A stretch of DNA of 64,000 nt, from positions 1 to 64,000 of the forward strand of contig NZ_QMEJ01000001.1 in assembly GCF_003390865.1 (NCBI RefSeq), in the 5' to 3' direction. Of this stretch, positions 17,427-26,383 are shown piece by piece. The DNA comes from Tropicimonas sp. IMCC34011 (lineage in GTDB: Bacteria; Pseudomonadota; Alphaproteobacteria; Rhodobacterales; Rhodobacteraceae). The position numbers were made by a program, and so were the translations under genes. The notes under the pieces are model-generated. The model was given only the letters and a program-made list of their open reading frames with translations. It did not search any database and had not been told where the DNA came from. Within the stretch, counting starts at the first letter, position 1, and every line of letters starts with the position of its first letter.

Positions 17427-18641
17427 TCAGACCTCGGACAGCACGTCGCGGAAAGCGGCGAGGTGGCGGTCTTCGGGGGCGAAGCCATTCTTCGCCTCGA
17501 AGGCTTGGGCAAAGAGCGCCTCGGGCGAGGTCTCGGCCAGCGAGGGGGCGGGGGCGGGCGGCGCTGTGTGGTCCTGGGCGCGGTGGATGCGGATGCCGGC
17601 GGGACGGACGGGGGCGGCGCGCAGCAGCGCCTCGGCCCGGCCCATCATCACCGCGGGCGCCTCCTCGGCCAGCAGTTCGACATAGACTAGCGGGCGCAGG
17701 TCGACCTCGGGACCTTCCTCGATCTCGGACAGGGCCGCTTCCAGCTGGGCCAGGGTCATCGTGCCGGTGGAGGGCAGGCGCAGCACCGGGGCGGGCAGGG
17801 GGATGTCGCGGTGGGTGGCGCGGATTCTGCGGCCCTCGATGTCCAGGATGGTGACGCCGTGCCTGTAACGGATCTCGGAGGCCGAGAGCGGGAAGCAGCT
17901 GCCGCTATAGCGCACCCGGCCACTGTCCAGCGACTGCGGCCCGTGCAGGTGGCCGAGCGCCACGTAGTCGATGCGGGGCGGATAGATGTCGGGCGGCACG
18001 GCATGGGAACCGCCGATCAAGATGCGCCGTTCGGCGCCTTCCGATTCTAGGCCGCCGGTGCAATGCAGGTGCCCCATGGCGATCAGGGGCAGGTCGCCGA
18101 TGCGGGGCAGGGCGGCCTCGGTCAGATCGGCATAGAAGCGGCGGGCGGCGTCGATGACGGTGGTCTCGCCCTCCGCGGCGGCAAAGCTGAGGCCCGAGAG
18201 GTCCGCGGCGCGCAGGAAGGGGATGGCCATCACGTAGGCCTCGGGCGTGCCGTCGGGGCCGGGCACGGGGATCAGGTGGCGGTCCAGGTCCGGCTGGCCG
18301 CCGCGGCGGTGGACTGTGCCGATCGTGTGGATGTCGAAGCTGCCCAGCAGGTCGGCGGGAGCCTCCAGGCGCAGGGCGGGATCATGGTTGCCGCCGGTCA
18401 GGATGACCTGCAGGCGGGGCAGCCGCTGCTTGATCCCGGCCATGGTGCGGTAGAACAGCCGCTGGCTTTCGCCCGAGGGGTTGGTGGTGTCGAAGATGTC
18501 GCCGGCCACCAGCAGCAGGTCGATCCGTTCCGCGACCAGAAGGTCGGTCAGGGAGTCGAAGAAGCGCGCATGTTCGGCCTCGCGGGACCAGCCGTTCAGG
18601 GTCTGGCCGATATGCCAGTCAGCACTGTGCAGCGCGCGCAT
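17427..18641 (-). CDS. sbcD: Exonuclease SbcD, nuclease subunit
   Basis: SbcD is the Mre11-like metallophosphoesterase partner of SbcC. The start is the ATG at 18641, with AAGGAG seven bases before it and the family's usual opening HSADWHIGQTLNG. A longer frame to 18809 has no such support. Metal-ligand motifs are present in order: DWH, GDIFDT, GGNHD, and a late GHLHCTGG/GHLHGPQ pair. The product is 404 aa, normal for the family. The gene is the first of the sbcDC operon. Confidence 0.97.
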   Translation of the reverse strand: MRALHSADWHIGQTLNGWSREAEHARFFDSLTDLLVAERIDLLLVAGDIFDTTNPSGESQRLFYRTMAGIKQRLPRLQVILTGGNHDPALRLEAPADLLGSFDIHTIGTVHRRGGQPDLDRHLIPVPGPDGTPEAYVMAIPFLRAADLSGLSFAAAEGETTVIDAARRFYADLTEAALPRIGDLPLIAMGHLHCTGGLESEGAERRILIGGSHAVPPDIYPPRIDYVALGHLHGPQSLDSGRVRYSGSCFPLSASEIRYRHGVTILDIEGRRIRATHRDIPLPAPVLRLPSTGTMTLAQLEAALSEIEEGPEVDLRPLVYVELLAEEAPAVMMGRAEALLRAAPVRPAGIRIHRAQDHTAPPAPAPSLAETSPEALFAQAFEAKNGFAPEDRHLAAFRDVLSEV

Positions 18642-18916
18642 GGGGGGGCTCCTTGGGTTGCCGGTCAAGATCCCCGGGAGCGGCGCGAGGGTCAAGCGCC
18701 CGGCGCGTTGTTGTGGGCAGGTAGCGGACATGGCTTCGAGCGCAGCGCTTCCCATCATGCCGGCTGATGCGATCGGCCCTCTGCGGACATTTCCGAGTCT
18801 GGTAGCCACTGCGGAGCCGCTTCCCGGGAGCGGCCGTTCGAGACATAGTGCAGCATGGCACCGGCCTCCGCCGGGGGACTTTTCTCTTCGGCGGAGGCAA
18901 ACAAGAATTTCCGTAT

Positions 18917-20851
18917 TCAGTCTCCAATTCGATAGCCGTCTTCTAACCCACGTTCGGCAGCAACTGCGCGTAGTTGCTTTTCGAGTTCAGCAACAAAGGC
19001 GTCAGCGTCGCACTCGTCCACATCTTCTGGCTTGAGCCGTGTCGGCTGCTTCAGGCGTTGTAAAAGATCCCGCACCGCCTCTTTGTTTCCGTTGTCCTGC
19101 TTGATCGCGACGTAGGCCTCGAATGGCTTGCTTGATCCCCCAAGAGGCAAGCCTATTCGACGTTCGAAGTCGGGAATGCTGACTTCGTGCGCTACTCCTA
19201 TGCCAAGGGCTTTCGCTTGCTTGACGAGTTTGCGAATTTCCACATTTTGCGTCCAAGAGCTAGATTTCTTGAGCTCGCCGTATTTATTTTTGGTGGTACC
19301 ACGCGGCCAGTCGCAGTCATGCACCACGCCAAAATCTCTGCGGAAGTGGATAAGCATTTTCATGACCGCGCGGATTTGTGGCTTACCCCTTGCCTTGATA
19401 ATCGTGACTTGATCGATAAGCTCGTGCCCTGCCTCGACCACTGCCGCGATGAAGGCAGCGTGTTCCGTATCACCCTCAACTACAATCGGATAGGTACCGA
19501 AGAATACCTCGCAAAAAGTCGGATCCATCTCTTGGATGGCTTGCAGAGTTTCCTTTTCATCACCGGTGAATCCCGCCTCATCAGTACGGAAAGTGCGAGG
19601 TGCAAAGTTATTTTCAATCGGGTCGCGTTCGAGTCGCAAAATCGTGGTGTGATCTACCGCTGGATTGATGAATAGAGGCGAGTGCGTGGTCATCATAACC
19701 TGCCACTCAGGCTGCCGAGCAAGCTCATATAGTTGCCGTTGAGCCGCGCGAGCAGCAAGTGGGTGTAGGGCGTTCTCCGGCTCGTCGATCAGCAATATGT
19801 AGCCAGGGAGGGCTGGGTCTTCTGAGTCTGCAGGCAGAGCACCCCCAGCCTGTATCAAATCGATTTGCGCTTGGAGCTCCTGCTGTCTGTCTGCATCTTT
19901 CTTTGCCTTCCCTAATTCCTTCTCCAGCGCCTTGACTGTGTCCTGTCGAATCTTTTTGTCGCTTATCATGCGGTTTCGGACTTGCAGCATGGTCCAGAAC
20001 AACGCCCGTTGCGCGCCAGCGCCCTGTTGAGAAAGCTGAACTTCGGCGCCTCCATCCGTTACGCGCAGACCAGAACCGTCAGCAATCAGTTTGGCGGCAT
20101 CGAATTTTGGCGGCGCCGCTTTGACATCTAACGTTATGGAGAGACCTGGGAATACGCTTGTGAAGCCTTTCTCAACTTCCGAAACGGCTGCACTGAATTG
20201 GGCCTCTTCTTCCTGCACAATCCCTGTTACACGCTCTGTGAGCTGTTCCATCGCTTGAGAAAGCGCTGTATTAGGATCAGAGGCCGCATTCGAGAGTGCC
20301 GTCCCGACTGGCTCTAAGACAAGCTTCATAAGAGCCTTTTCTGCCTCAGAAGGGTCGCCGCGCGAACCGATCCGAACAGGCTGCGGCAGTCGCGACTTAA
20401 AGACGTTGTCGGCGCCGCCCGCCTTGCCGTCTTCGGCATAGCCATCATTCTCTTCGATGGGTTGATCGGGTTTGCGAGTCTGCCTAACAGGTGAGACTTT
20501 GCCGTCAATGACTTTCTCGGGCAACCATTGCCAGCGACTGGTGAGGATGTGGAGGCCGTCCCGTTGCTCTTTCCATTCCTCACCTATGTTGCCGATACCT
20601 TTGGGAATGTGTATCTGCAAAATTACTTCTGAGGGTTGGTCCTCCGGTGCTTGCGCACAACGATCACGGAGCCAGTCGAATTTCTCGCTGCCCTGAGCGA
20701 GTTCGTACGCCCGCAGCAGTGTCGATTTTCCAGAATTGTTTCGACCGACAATGCAGACAATGTCATCAAGCGCCACGCTGACACCCTCGGGCCCAATGCA
20801 GCCAATATTTCGAACGAACATTTCGACCAACTTGGATCTGCTCTCACTCAT
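18917..20851 (-). CDS. OLD-family ATPase with TOPRIM nuclease domain
   Basis: This is a 644-aa protein of the overcoming-lysogenisation-defect type. An ABC-type ATPase forms the N-terminal two thirds: Walker A GRNNSGKST at 36-44, a signature-like SQQGAGAQRALF, and Walker B YILLIDEPENALHP near 351. A TOPRIM domain follows, with PIVVEGDTEHAAF near 455 and FGVVHDCDWPR, which supply the metal-binding acidic residues. OLD proteins cut DNA and many act in phage defence. In Gabija the OLD protein GajA pairs with a UvrD-like helicase, and here the nearest upstream gene is a ruined UvrD/HelD-type helicase of different architecture, so I call this a stand-alone OLD protein. The central insert with a coiled coil (about 290-335) is typical of the ATPase arm. 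Confidence 0.85.
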   Translation of the reverse strand: MSESRSKLVEMFVRNIGCIGPEGVSVALDDIVCIVGRNNSGKSTLLRAYELAQGSEKFDWLRDRCAQAPEDQPSEVILQIHIPKGIGNIGEEWKEQRDGLHILTSRWQWLPEKVIDGKVSPVRQTRKPDQPIEENDGYAEDGKAGGADNVFKSRLPQPVRIGSRGDPSEAEKALMKLVLEPVGTALSNAASDPNTALSQAMEQLTERVTGIVQEEEAQFSAAVSEVEKGFTSVFPGLSITLDVKAAPPKFDAAKLIADGSGLRVTDGGAEVQLSQQGAGAQRALFWTMLQVRNRMISDKKIRQDTVKALEKELGKAKKDADRQQELQAQIDLIQAGGALPADSEDPALPGYILLIDEPENALHPLAARAAQRQLYELARQPEWQVMMTTHSPLFINPAVDHTTILRLERDPIENNFAPRTFRTDEAGFTGDEKETLQAIQEMDPTFCEVFFGTYPIVVEGDTEHAAFIAAVVEAGHELIDQVTIIKARGKPQIRAVMKMLIHFRRDFGVVHDCDWPRGTTKNKYGELKKSSSWTQNVEIRKLVKQAKALGIGVAHEVSIPDFERRIGLPLGGSSKPFEAYVAIKQDNGNKEAVRDLLQRLKQPTRLKPEDVDECDADAFVAELEKQLRAVAAERGLEDGYRIGD

Positions 20852-21118
20852 CTTCTAAGGCCTCTTACTCAAGCAGTATAGCAATATAGCCTCACTCGCT
20901 TTTCATCTTCCTGCAGAAGATGCTGATACTAGTATTTTGAAGCGCGGCAATAATTCGAAACCAACAGAATTTCTGTATCGCGTCAAGATACGAGAAACTT
21001 ATCTCAGCATACCACAGCACTGCCTGCGGTGTGTTTTCAACTGCAGCTACGAGTTGCATCTACGGTTTAATCTCATCCGCGGCTCTCCCTTGTGGTGACC
21101 TCGCCATGGTTTGGGCGG

Positions 21119-21963
21119 CTAGACGTCGCGGTCGATGAAGGGGGCGGTGGTCAGCTCCTCCGTACCGTCCTGCCGTGTTGCCTTGCGGACGCCGAATTGC
21201 TCGAGATAGACGCCGCTCTCCGTGAGCCGGAAGTCCGGCGTATAGCGGCCTTCACCAGATAGGCAGCCTTGGCGGTGATGACCGAGGTCTTGCCCGAACC
21301 CGCACCGGCGAGGACCAGGGTCGCATCCTCGTCGACCACGACGGACAGCCGTTGCTCCGGCGTCAGCGGCATGGACTCGACGGTATCGAAGAACTCTTTC
21401 CAGTCCGCCAGCTGCTGGTTGACGAAGGCCGCTACCGCCGTCTCGCGGAACTGCTCTGGATCGCGCGCGAGCTCCATGATCGGAGCCAGACGCGCCATCG
21501 TCTCCACCCCCAGGGCTGTCGGGTTGAGCTTCTTCAGGACGCGGGCGTCGAGGTCGGCGGCCTTGCTTGCGACCGGGCCTACCAGGCAGGCGGCGGGATA
21601 CATCGCCGGTGCCTTCAATCCCTCAATCGCCGTCAGCAGGGCCGCAATCGCGTCGTCTTCCCTGGAAAGCTGGGCAAGATTGTAGCCTGACCAGGCTATT
21701 TCGACAGCTTGCGCGAATGCTCTGGCGGGTGCCTCCTGGACCCCGGGCAGCAGGACGCAGGACTGGTCGCCGAGATCTAGGGTGAGGCGGGCGGAAACAC
21801 GGCCACGCTGAACGACGGGAGCTGCTGCGATTTCCGAGAGGTGAACCCTAGCATGCGCGCCGCCAGACGCCGAAATGATGTCGTCCTGAAGTGCCAGCGC
21901 TCGGGGGTGCTTGCGGAAGGGGTCGGACAGAAAGGCGGGCAGTGGCCGCGATACGAGTTTCAT
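21119..21963 (-). pseudogene. UvrD/HelD-type helicase relic with internal and 3' deletions
   Basis: From the ATG at 21963 the first 240 codons resemble the start of a DNA helicase IV/UvrD-family protein. They end with the Q-motif and Walker A (MPLTPEQRLSVVVDED, VLAGAGSGKTSVITAKAAYL). Directly after LVKA the reading frame breaks, and another frame reads RYTPDFRLTESGVYLEQFG and then ELTTAPFIDRDV before a TAG at 21121-21119. That segment belongs further inside the same family (the nuclease-like insert). The motor's remaining motifs are gone. An out-of-frame internal deletion and loss of the 3' half explain this. It is non-functional. Confidence 0.7.
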
Positions 21964-22120
21964 CGAAATCCAGAGGTCGGGTTCGCTTCCCGACATACCA
22001 GACGTGCCCCAGGGGGGAAGTGTGTGTTCTCAATGGCGAGTGGGGTGCTCGGACAGAGAGCCATCGGTCTGCTGCCGCAGACGTCTCGTGGCATCCGTCC
22101 AAGGGGATGGAGCGGTCTTA

Positions 22121-23572
22121 CTACATCGGTTCCGGGGAGTGGTCGTCTGACGTTCCGGGTATCTCGCTGTTCACCTCCCCGAACTTCTTGCGCCAGGCTT
22201 CGGCGAACTGGGTGACTTCACCTTCCTCACGCGCGTCGACCAGGACGCCGCCGATCACCTCGGCAACGCTTCCATCCCGGAACGTTACCTGAATCCCTGA
22301 TTTGTCCGAACGGCGCCAGCGCCAGCCACTGAAGCCCGCGTGAAGTGAACGGAGCAATTTCCTGAGCTGCCTACCAAAGGTCACTCCGCCGGGCTGAACA
22401 TCAGGCCGTGGATCTTGGAGATCTGCTGCTTCAAACTGCGGTTCTCCGCCCGGATCTCCCGAAGCTCTTGCGAGATGTCCTTGAGCATCTGTGACAGTGC
22501 GGTGTTGGTCTCGTTCGCCTGATGCAGGGCTGCGCGGTGCTCTTCTCGGAGCTGTGTGGCCTTCCGCAAGTCCTCGGCGATCCTCTGGAGCGCCTCGATC
22601 AGAGCTTGGCCGAGTTCGGACATCGGGTGACCCGGGTCGTTCAGCAGATCGAGCAGCGGGAGCAGCTGGTCCACCTTGCCGTCCGTGGTGAGCATCGCTT
22701 TCAGCAACACTTCGTACTCCTGGGGAAGGGTCAGGGATGTCATCTTTTCTTGCATGTTCGAACTCCATGAGCGGTTTCGCGTGGGGCAGGATCGCTGCGA
22801 TAAATATCTGGGTGTTCAGGCGCAGTCGAAGGCGGTGGAGGGCATGGGCATGTGCGAGGCGCGTCTCGAGATGGCGCGGCTCCCACTCGGGCCCGAGTTC
22901 GCCCCCAAAGACGTGCGCGCCATCCAGGCTGAAGAGATGGCTCTTCACACCATGCGTATTCTGGGTCGTGGTGCGTAGGATGGCCGGGGTTTGCCGCGTC
23001 AGAGCAGCATCGAGGGCGTCGAGGGTTCTTGGGCGCTCGGTTGTGAAGATGGCTCTGAGGGCCTCGCTCAGCCTCTTCTTGGGCGCCGTGGTCAGCCGGC
23101 GGGTGATGACCGGTGGGTCGAGGCGCGGGATCTGAGGATTGAAGTAGTCCGGTACGGGCAAGCCGAGGCGCCGGGTCAGCATCTGGTGATTGCGACTTGT
23201 CAGGATGTCGCCGGTCTCGGGGCGCAGGCGGGATCCGTCAAAGCCACGCAGGGCGATGGCGACATGCACATGGTCGCAGTTGGCATCGGTATGACGGGCC
23301 GCGACCCACGGAGTGCGCAGGGCGGGTAGGCCCATCAGATCGAGCTGCGCCATGACAATCGCACGCCATGTTTCGCGACTGGCCCGCACTCCTACGGGCA
23401 GCGACAATGTCATGTGGATCACTCCCGCACCATCCGCGAGGTTATCCAAGCGGTCGCGCATGGACACGGGATCTGCGCGGAGGATGGTGCCGCCGATGAA
23501 TTCCGCACCGTCGCGGAGGTCATAGTCGGGCAGGACGCCGGCCGTTTTGTGGAAGGTGCTATGCGCGCGCAT
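22121..23572 (-). CDS. Relaxase / mobilisation nuclease (MobA/VirD2-like)
   Basis: This 483-aa protein would nick at oriT and lead the strand during transfer. The histidine triad of MOBP-type relaxases is visible as ARHTDANCDHVHVAIALR (H94, D96, H101, H103), after a region GVIHMTLSLPVGV typical of the fold. The nicking tyrosine is likely one in the first 30 residues but I cannot assign it. Residues about 272-397 are unusual: Pro/Arg/Gly/Ala-rich and without structure, and exactly this stretch encodes a well-formed protein in another frame. The last 80 residues look folded again (SGIQVTFRDGSVAEVIGGVL). It starts 3 bp after mobC. It marks region A as mobilisable. Confidence 0.8.
   Translation of the reverse strand: MRAHSTFHKTAGVLPDYDLRDGAEFIGGTILRADPVSMRDRLDNLADGAGVIHMTLSLPVGVRASRETWRAIVMAQLDLMGLPALRTPWVAARHTDANCDHVHVAIALRGFDGSRLRPETGDILTSRNHQMLTRRLGLPVPDYFNPQIPRLDPPVITRRLTTAPKKRLSEALRAIFTTERPRTLDALDAALTRQTPAILRTTTQNTHGVKSHLFSLDGAHVFGGELGPEWEPRHLETRLAHAHALHRLRLRLNTQIFIAAILPHAKPLMEFEHARKDDIPDPSPGVRSVAESDAHHGRQGGPAAPAARSAERPGSPDVRTRPSSDRGAPEDRRGLAEGHTAPRRAPRSPASGERDQHRTVTDAQGHLARASGDPGGEPQFEAADLQDPRPDVQPGGVTFGRQLRKLLRSLHAGFSGWRWRRSDKSGIQVTFRDGSVAEVIGGVLVDAREEGEVTQFAEAWRKKFGEVNSEIPGTSDDHSPEPM
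22381..22755 (-). CDS. Nested coiled-coil protein inside the relaxase gene (MobB-like arrangement)
   Basis: This 124-aa frame lies wholly inside the relaxase gene, shifted by one base. Unlike a chance frame it has normal composition and a regular helical pattern: SLTLPQEYEVLLKAMLTTDG, DLLNDPGHPMSELGQALIEA, then a long Leu/Glu/Lys coiled coil (AEDLRKATQLREEHRAAL, KDISQELREIRAENRSLKQQ). A GGAG box lies about seven bases before its ATG. The overlapped relaxase stretch is low-complexity, as expected where the other frame is constrained. In RSF1010 mobB is likewise nested in mobA. The function here is unknown. It may aid relaxosome assembly. It could also be a fortuitous frame, but I think that unlikely. 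Confidence 0.65.
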   Translation of the reverse strand: MQEKMTSLTLPQEYEVLLKAMLTTDGKVDQLLPLLDLLNDPGHPMSELGQALIEALQRIAEDLRKATQLREEHRAALHQANETNTALSQMLKDISQELREIRAENRSLKQQISKIHGLMFSPAE

Positions 23573-23575
23573 CGA

Positions 23576-23854
23576 TCAGCTTTTCTTAGCACTGCGGAGC
23601 TCCAGCGTGAGTTCTCCGAGGAGTAGCGCCAGGTGGTCGAGCTGTTTGGGAGCGATATCGTAGGTGTTCAGCGTCACACCGACCTGACCGACAAGATCCG
23701 CGATCGCCTGTGTACCGATTTCGGGTTCCAGAGCCCGTCTGCGGATGAACACGGCGCGGCTCTCCGATCCCGAGGTCCGGCGCAGCGTTTCCAGCAGCGA
23801 GAACTCCTCCTGCGAGAAGCGCAACTTCACGAGCTTGTCTCGCAGGGCGGTCAT
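23576..23854 (-). CDS. MobC-like relaxosome accessory protein
   Basis: This is a 92-aa protein immediately upstream of the relaxase gene. It has the ribbon-helix-helix style of MobC: RDKLVKLRFSQEEFSLLETL as strand and first helix, then SESRAVFIRRRAL. The second half (LNTYDIAPKQLDHLALLLGE) matches the C-terminal helix common in MobC proteins. MobC binds oriT and helps melt DNA for the relaxase. The gene order mobC-relaxase on the minus strand fits a mobilisation operon reading away from the candidate oriT at about 23953-23991. Confidence 0.75.
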   Translation of the reverse strand: MTALRDKLVKLRFSQEEFSLLETLRRTSGSESRAVFIRRRALEPEIGTQAIADLVGQVGVTLNTYDIAPKQLDHLALLLGELTLELRSAKKS

Positions 23855-24376
23855 ACAAGACCCCAGTCAGTGTGACCGATGATCTGGGGGCACGTAGAGC
23901 GGGTGCGGGCGCAGATGATGGCCAGATTGTCAGTCAACGTGGTTGTTCCTTTAGCAGTTTCTCTGGCCGACAGTGTAACTGCTGCAGGATGCCTCATCGC
24001 GCCCGAATGGCGGTTCGAGACCGTCTCACGTAGCTATTATGTGGATAACCGCGCTCGCCTGGTGAGCCGAGTGGCTGGTGAAGCGCCCGGCATGCGTCGG
24101 CTGAGATGACCTTGTCGGAAAATCCGTACTTTCCGCCAGAGGGGCTCAGAGACCACACTGGCCATGCCTAACATGTTTATCGGATCGCAATTGTCGCTTC
24201 GGACTGAACGCGGGACACTTGCGCGCGAAAGGACCTAAGTGGGAGGGCCCTCGGGCGGGCAATCGCGAGCCGAAGCATCCGATATGTCGAAAATGATTTT
24301 CTGATCCAGATGCGACGATCCGTGCCATTCGTCATCATGTGCGGAAGGCCAATCGGACAGTGAACTCGTCAGCGTG
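23855..24376. other. Non-coding gap between integrase and mobilisation genes
   Basis: 522 bp without a supported gene separate mobC from the integrase stop. The mobC-proximal part holds the candidate oriT (separate entry). The remainder (24100-24370) shows no gene, repeat or strong hairpin that I can identify. Confidence 0.45.
23953..23991 (-). other. Candidate oriT with nic-like core
   Basis: On the minus strand CATCCTGC (23991-23984) matches the core YATCCTG/Y of IncP-type nic sites. It is joined to a 7-bp inverted repeat, AGCAGTT at 23953-23959 and AACTGCT at 23977-23983. It lies about 130 bp upstream of mobC, the usual place for an oriT. The inverted repeat is on the 3' side of the core, whereas in RP4 it lies on the 5' side, so this is tentative. 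Confidence 0.35.
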
Positions 24377-26284
24377 TCAGAACAATCGCGGGAGCTTCGC
24401 GACCACGCTGCTCATCACGGGCATCGACGTGGCGACATCATACTGCTCGTCATGCACGTCACCGCCGCTGTGCCCAACCAAGTCACGGCGTTGCTTCTCG
24501 CTGACCTCGGGCAACTCCTTCAGGTGGGCGATGGCATAATGGCGGAACGAGTGGAAGCAGAGTCCCCTGGGGTTACCGTCCAGCTGCAGCACCAGCGCCT
24601 TCGCCCAGTTGTAGTAGATCTTGTCTCCGAAGGACTGGCTATCATTTGTCGCGATCAACTCGGGGAAGAGGGCCGAGGCGCCTCGCATGCGCATCTCGTC
24701 GACATGCCTGAGAAAGCCCAGTTCGATCAGGTGCTCGTGAATGGGAACCAGGCGCTCGGAACTGAAGGTCTTGACCCTGCGGTGCATGTTGTCGCGGATG
24801 TGGTAGCAGGGAATGCCGTCGACGGACACGACATCGCGGGGTTCCAGCCCGAGAACCTCCTCCCGCCGGGCGCCGCTGTAGCCAGCCAGGATCGGCCCCC
24901 AGTAGAGCCCATCCGCCTTTACGATGTTGCCACGCTCATGGCGCCGCGACGTTGACCGGCACCCAGTCCAGATCGGATGCCGGAAAACCTGCTGAAGTTC
25001 CGGCAAGGTGAAGGCTTCGCGCTTGTCGCGGTTGCGCTTTTCCTCCCGGACGCGGAGCAGGCCGAGTTCGATCGTGTCCGAAATCGTGAGGCTTTCGCTC
25101 TTGGCGAACTGGAAGATGAGCTTGAACCGGTCCAGATGCCCGTTGATCGTGCGAGGTGAGAGGCCGACCTTCTTCTCGGGAAGATCCTCGGCGCTTGCCA
25201 GAAGCTCATCGATGGTCCTGTCCGCGTCCTTCGCGCTTTTCCCGTAGCTCGTTGGAAGTCGCTGCAACACCGACTTGTAGAACTTGAGATGGCCCTGGGT
25301 GATATCCCGAACGTCGGTGATGCCCGTGGCCTTGATGAACAGGCGTGCCTGGGCGGCAAGCTGCTTCCTGGTGTCTTCCTTGATGTGATCGCGATCCCTC
25401 TCGGCATTGATACGCTCAACGAGTGCGACAATGTCCGGGTCAAAACTGAACTCGGGCCTTTGGGCAGGGATTTGAGTGAGGGCAGGTGCCTCGATCAGAG
25501 TGGCTTCCTGAGGGACGGGAAGAGGCTCCAGAGGCTCGATGATCTCGGCAGACGCGCCGTCTAGGATTTCCCGCGCAAGGTCGCGCGCTTGTTCAAGGCT
25601 CGGATCTTCCCGATCTTCAGATGCGGACCAGGCCGCGGCTTTTCCTGCCAGCAGCAGTTGCCGCAGAGAGAGAAGCGTCTCGGCCGCAGGGTTCAAGGTC
25701 TCGCCTGTAGCCGTCTGAATGCTGTCCCGCGCGGCGCGAAGCATCTTGTTGACGCCCGCCTCGGACAGCACGTCGCGCGACAGGATGCCAAGCATCGTCT
25801 CCAGCGACGCGATGTCTGTCTCACTCGAACCTTCGTTGAGTACGGTGCGTCGGTCGTGAGCGGAGAGCTCCGGATGCAGTCCCTTTCTCGCCAGGTGAGA
25901 CCAGGCGCGCGCCGTCGCCCAATCGAGACGCTGGTCTTCCTCGCAAGAGCCCACCGGGTCCATCCGGCTGATCATGCGCTGACGCTCGATGCGGTCAAGC
26001 TCGCTGCGCACAACGGAGGTCAGCCAAGCCTTGGCCTGGGCGGGGGTCAGCTTTCCATCGGTGATTGCATCCAGCATCCGGTCGCACTCGTAATTCAATC
26101 TGTGTGCGATGATACATGCGATGGACCGGTCCGTGGTGCGCAGAGACAGCTGCCAATGTCGGGTTTTTGTGGAAAACTCAGGCACGCGCCGACGCCAGCT
26201 CCAGGTGGAGCCGCGTTGCAGGAGGTAGGGGGTGGTCGCCAAGATGCGGCCTCCAGAATTGGAGACGAGCGACCCGCATTTCAT
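24377..26284 (-). CDS. Tyrosine integrase with DUF6538-like N-terminus (region A integrase)
   Basis: This 635-aa site-specific recombinase has the short N-terminal YLLQRGSTWSWRRRVP motif of DUF6538 proteins, a long helical middle, a SAM-like core-binding region (about 290-390) and a catalytic domain. Catalytic residues are visible: Arg in GARREEVLGL near 468, the HSFRH box near 577, GHSGG near 597, and the tyrosine in DEQYDVAT near 611. It lies 79 bp from the att-like repeat at 26363-26383, so it probably integrated region A at tRNA-Asn. The left end of that element is not found in this window. Confidence 0.9.
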   Translation of the reverse strand: MKCGSLVSNSGGRILATTPYLLQRGSTWSWRRRVPEFSTKTRHWQLSLRTTDRSIACIIAHRLNYECDRMLDAITDGKLTPAQAKAWLTSVVRSELDRIERQRMISRMDPVGSCEEDQRLDWATARAWSHLARKGLHPELSAHDRRTVLNEGSSETDIASLETMLGILSRDVLSEAGVNKMLRAARDSIQTATGETLNPAAETLLSLRQLLLAGKAAAWSASEDREDPSLEQARDLAREILDGASAEIIEPLEPLPVPQEATLIEAPALTQIPAQRPEFSFDPDIVALVERINAERDRDHIKEDTRKQLAAQARLFIKATGITDVRDITQGHLKFYKSVLQRLPTSYGKSAKDADRTIDELLASAEDLPEKKVGLSPRTINGHLDRFKLIFQFAKSESLTISDTIELGLLRVREEKRNRDKREAFTLPELQQVFRHPIWTGCRSTSRRHERGNIVKADGLYWGPILAGYSGARREEVLGLEPRDVVSVDGIPCYHIRDNMHRRVKTFSSERLVPIHEHLIELGFLRHVDEMRMRGASALFPELIATNDSQSFGDKIYYNWAKALVLQLDGNPRGLCFHSFRHYAIAHLKELPEVSEKQRRDLVGHSGGDVHDEQYDVATSMPVMSSVVAKLPRLF

Positions 26285-26295
26285 GAACTTGTGCT

Positions 26296-26315
26296 ACAGT
26301 GCTGTGTGACACTGT
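26296..26315. promoter_or_regulatory. Inverted repeat upstream of region A integrase
   Basis: ACAGTG and CACTGT (26296-26301 and 26310-26315) form a 6-bp inverted repeat with an 8-bp centre, just upstream of the integrase start at 26284. It is a possible operator or integrase arm-type site. Confidence 0.3.
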
Positions 26316-26362
26316 AATTGCCAAATTCAGCCTATGCCTTAATTATCAAGGGCTTAGTGGGT

Positions 26363-26383
26363 GAATTGGCTCCGGCGGTAGGG
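26363..26383 (-). repeat. att direct repeat, left end of element B
   Basis: These 21 bases are identical to 52070-52090, which cover the 3' end of the tRNA-Asn gene (CCA end, acceptor and part of the T arm). Sequence outside the 21 bases diverges on both sides. This is the att core left when element B integrated, and also the att copy next to region A's integrase. Confidence 0.85.

Noticed and set aside
13704-17690. Long plus-strand frames across sbcC and sbcD
   Set aside because: They mirror the GC-rich coding sequence of sbcCD, have Gly/Ala/Arg-rich products and no start signals.
18917-21963. Gabija-like defence pair (OLD plus UvrD helicase)
   Set aside because: The helicase gene is disrupted and its remaining domains are HelD-like, not GajB-like. 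The OLD protein is treated as stand-alone.
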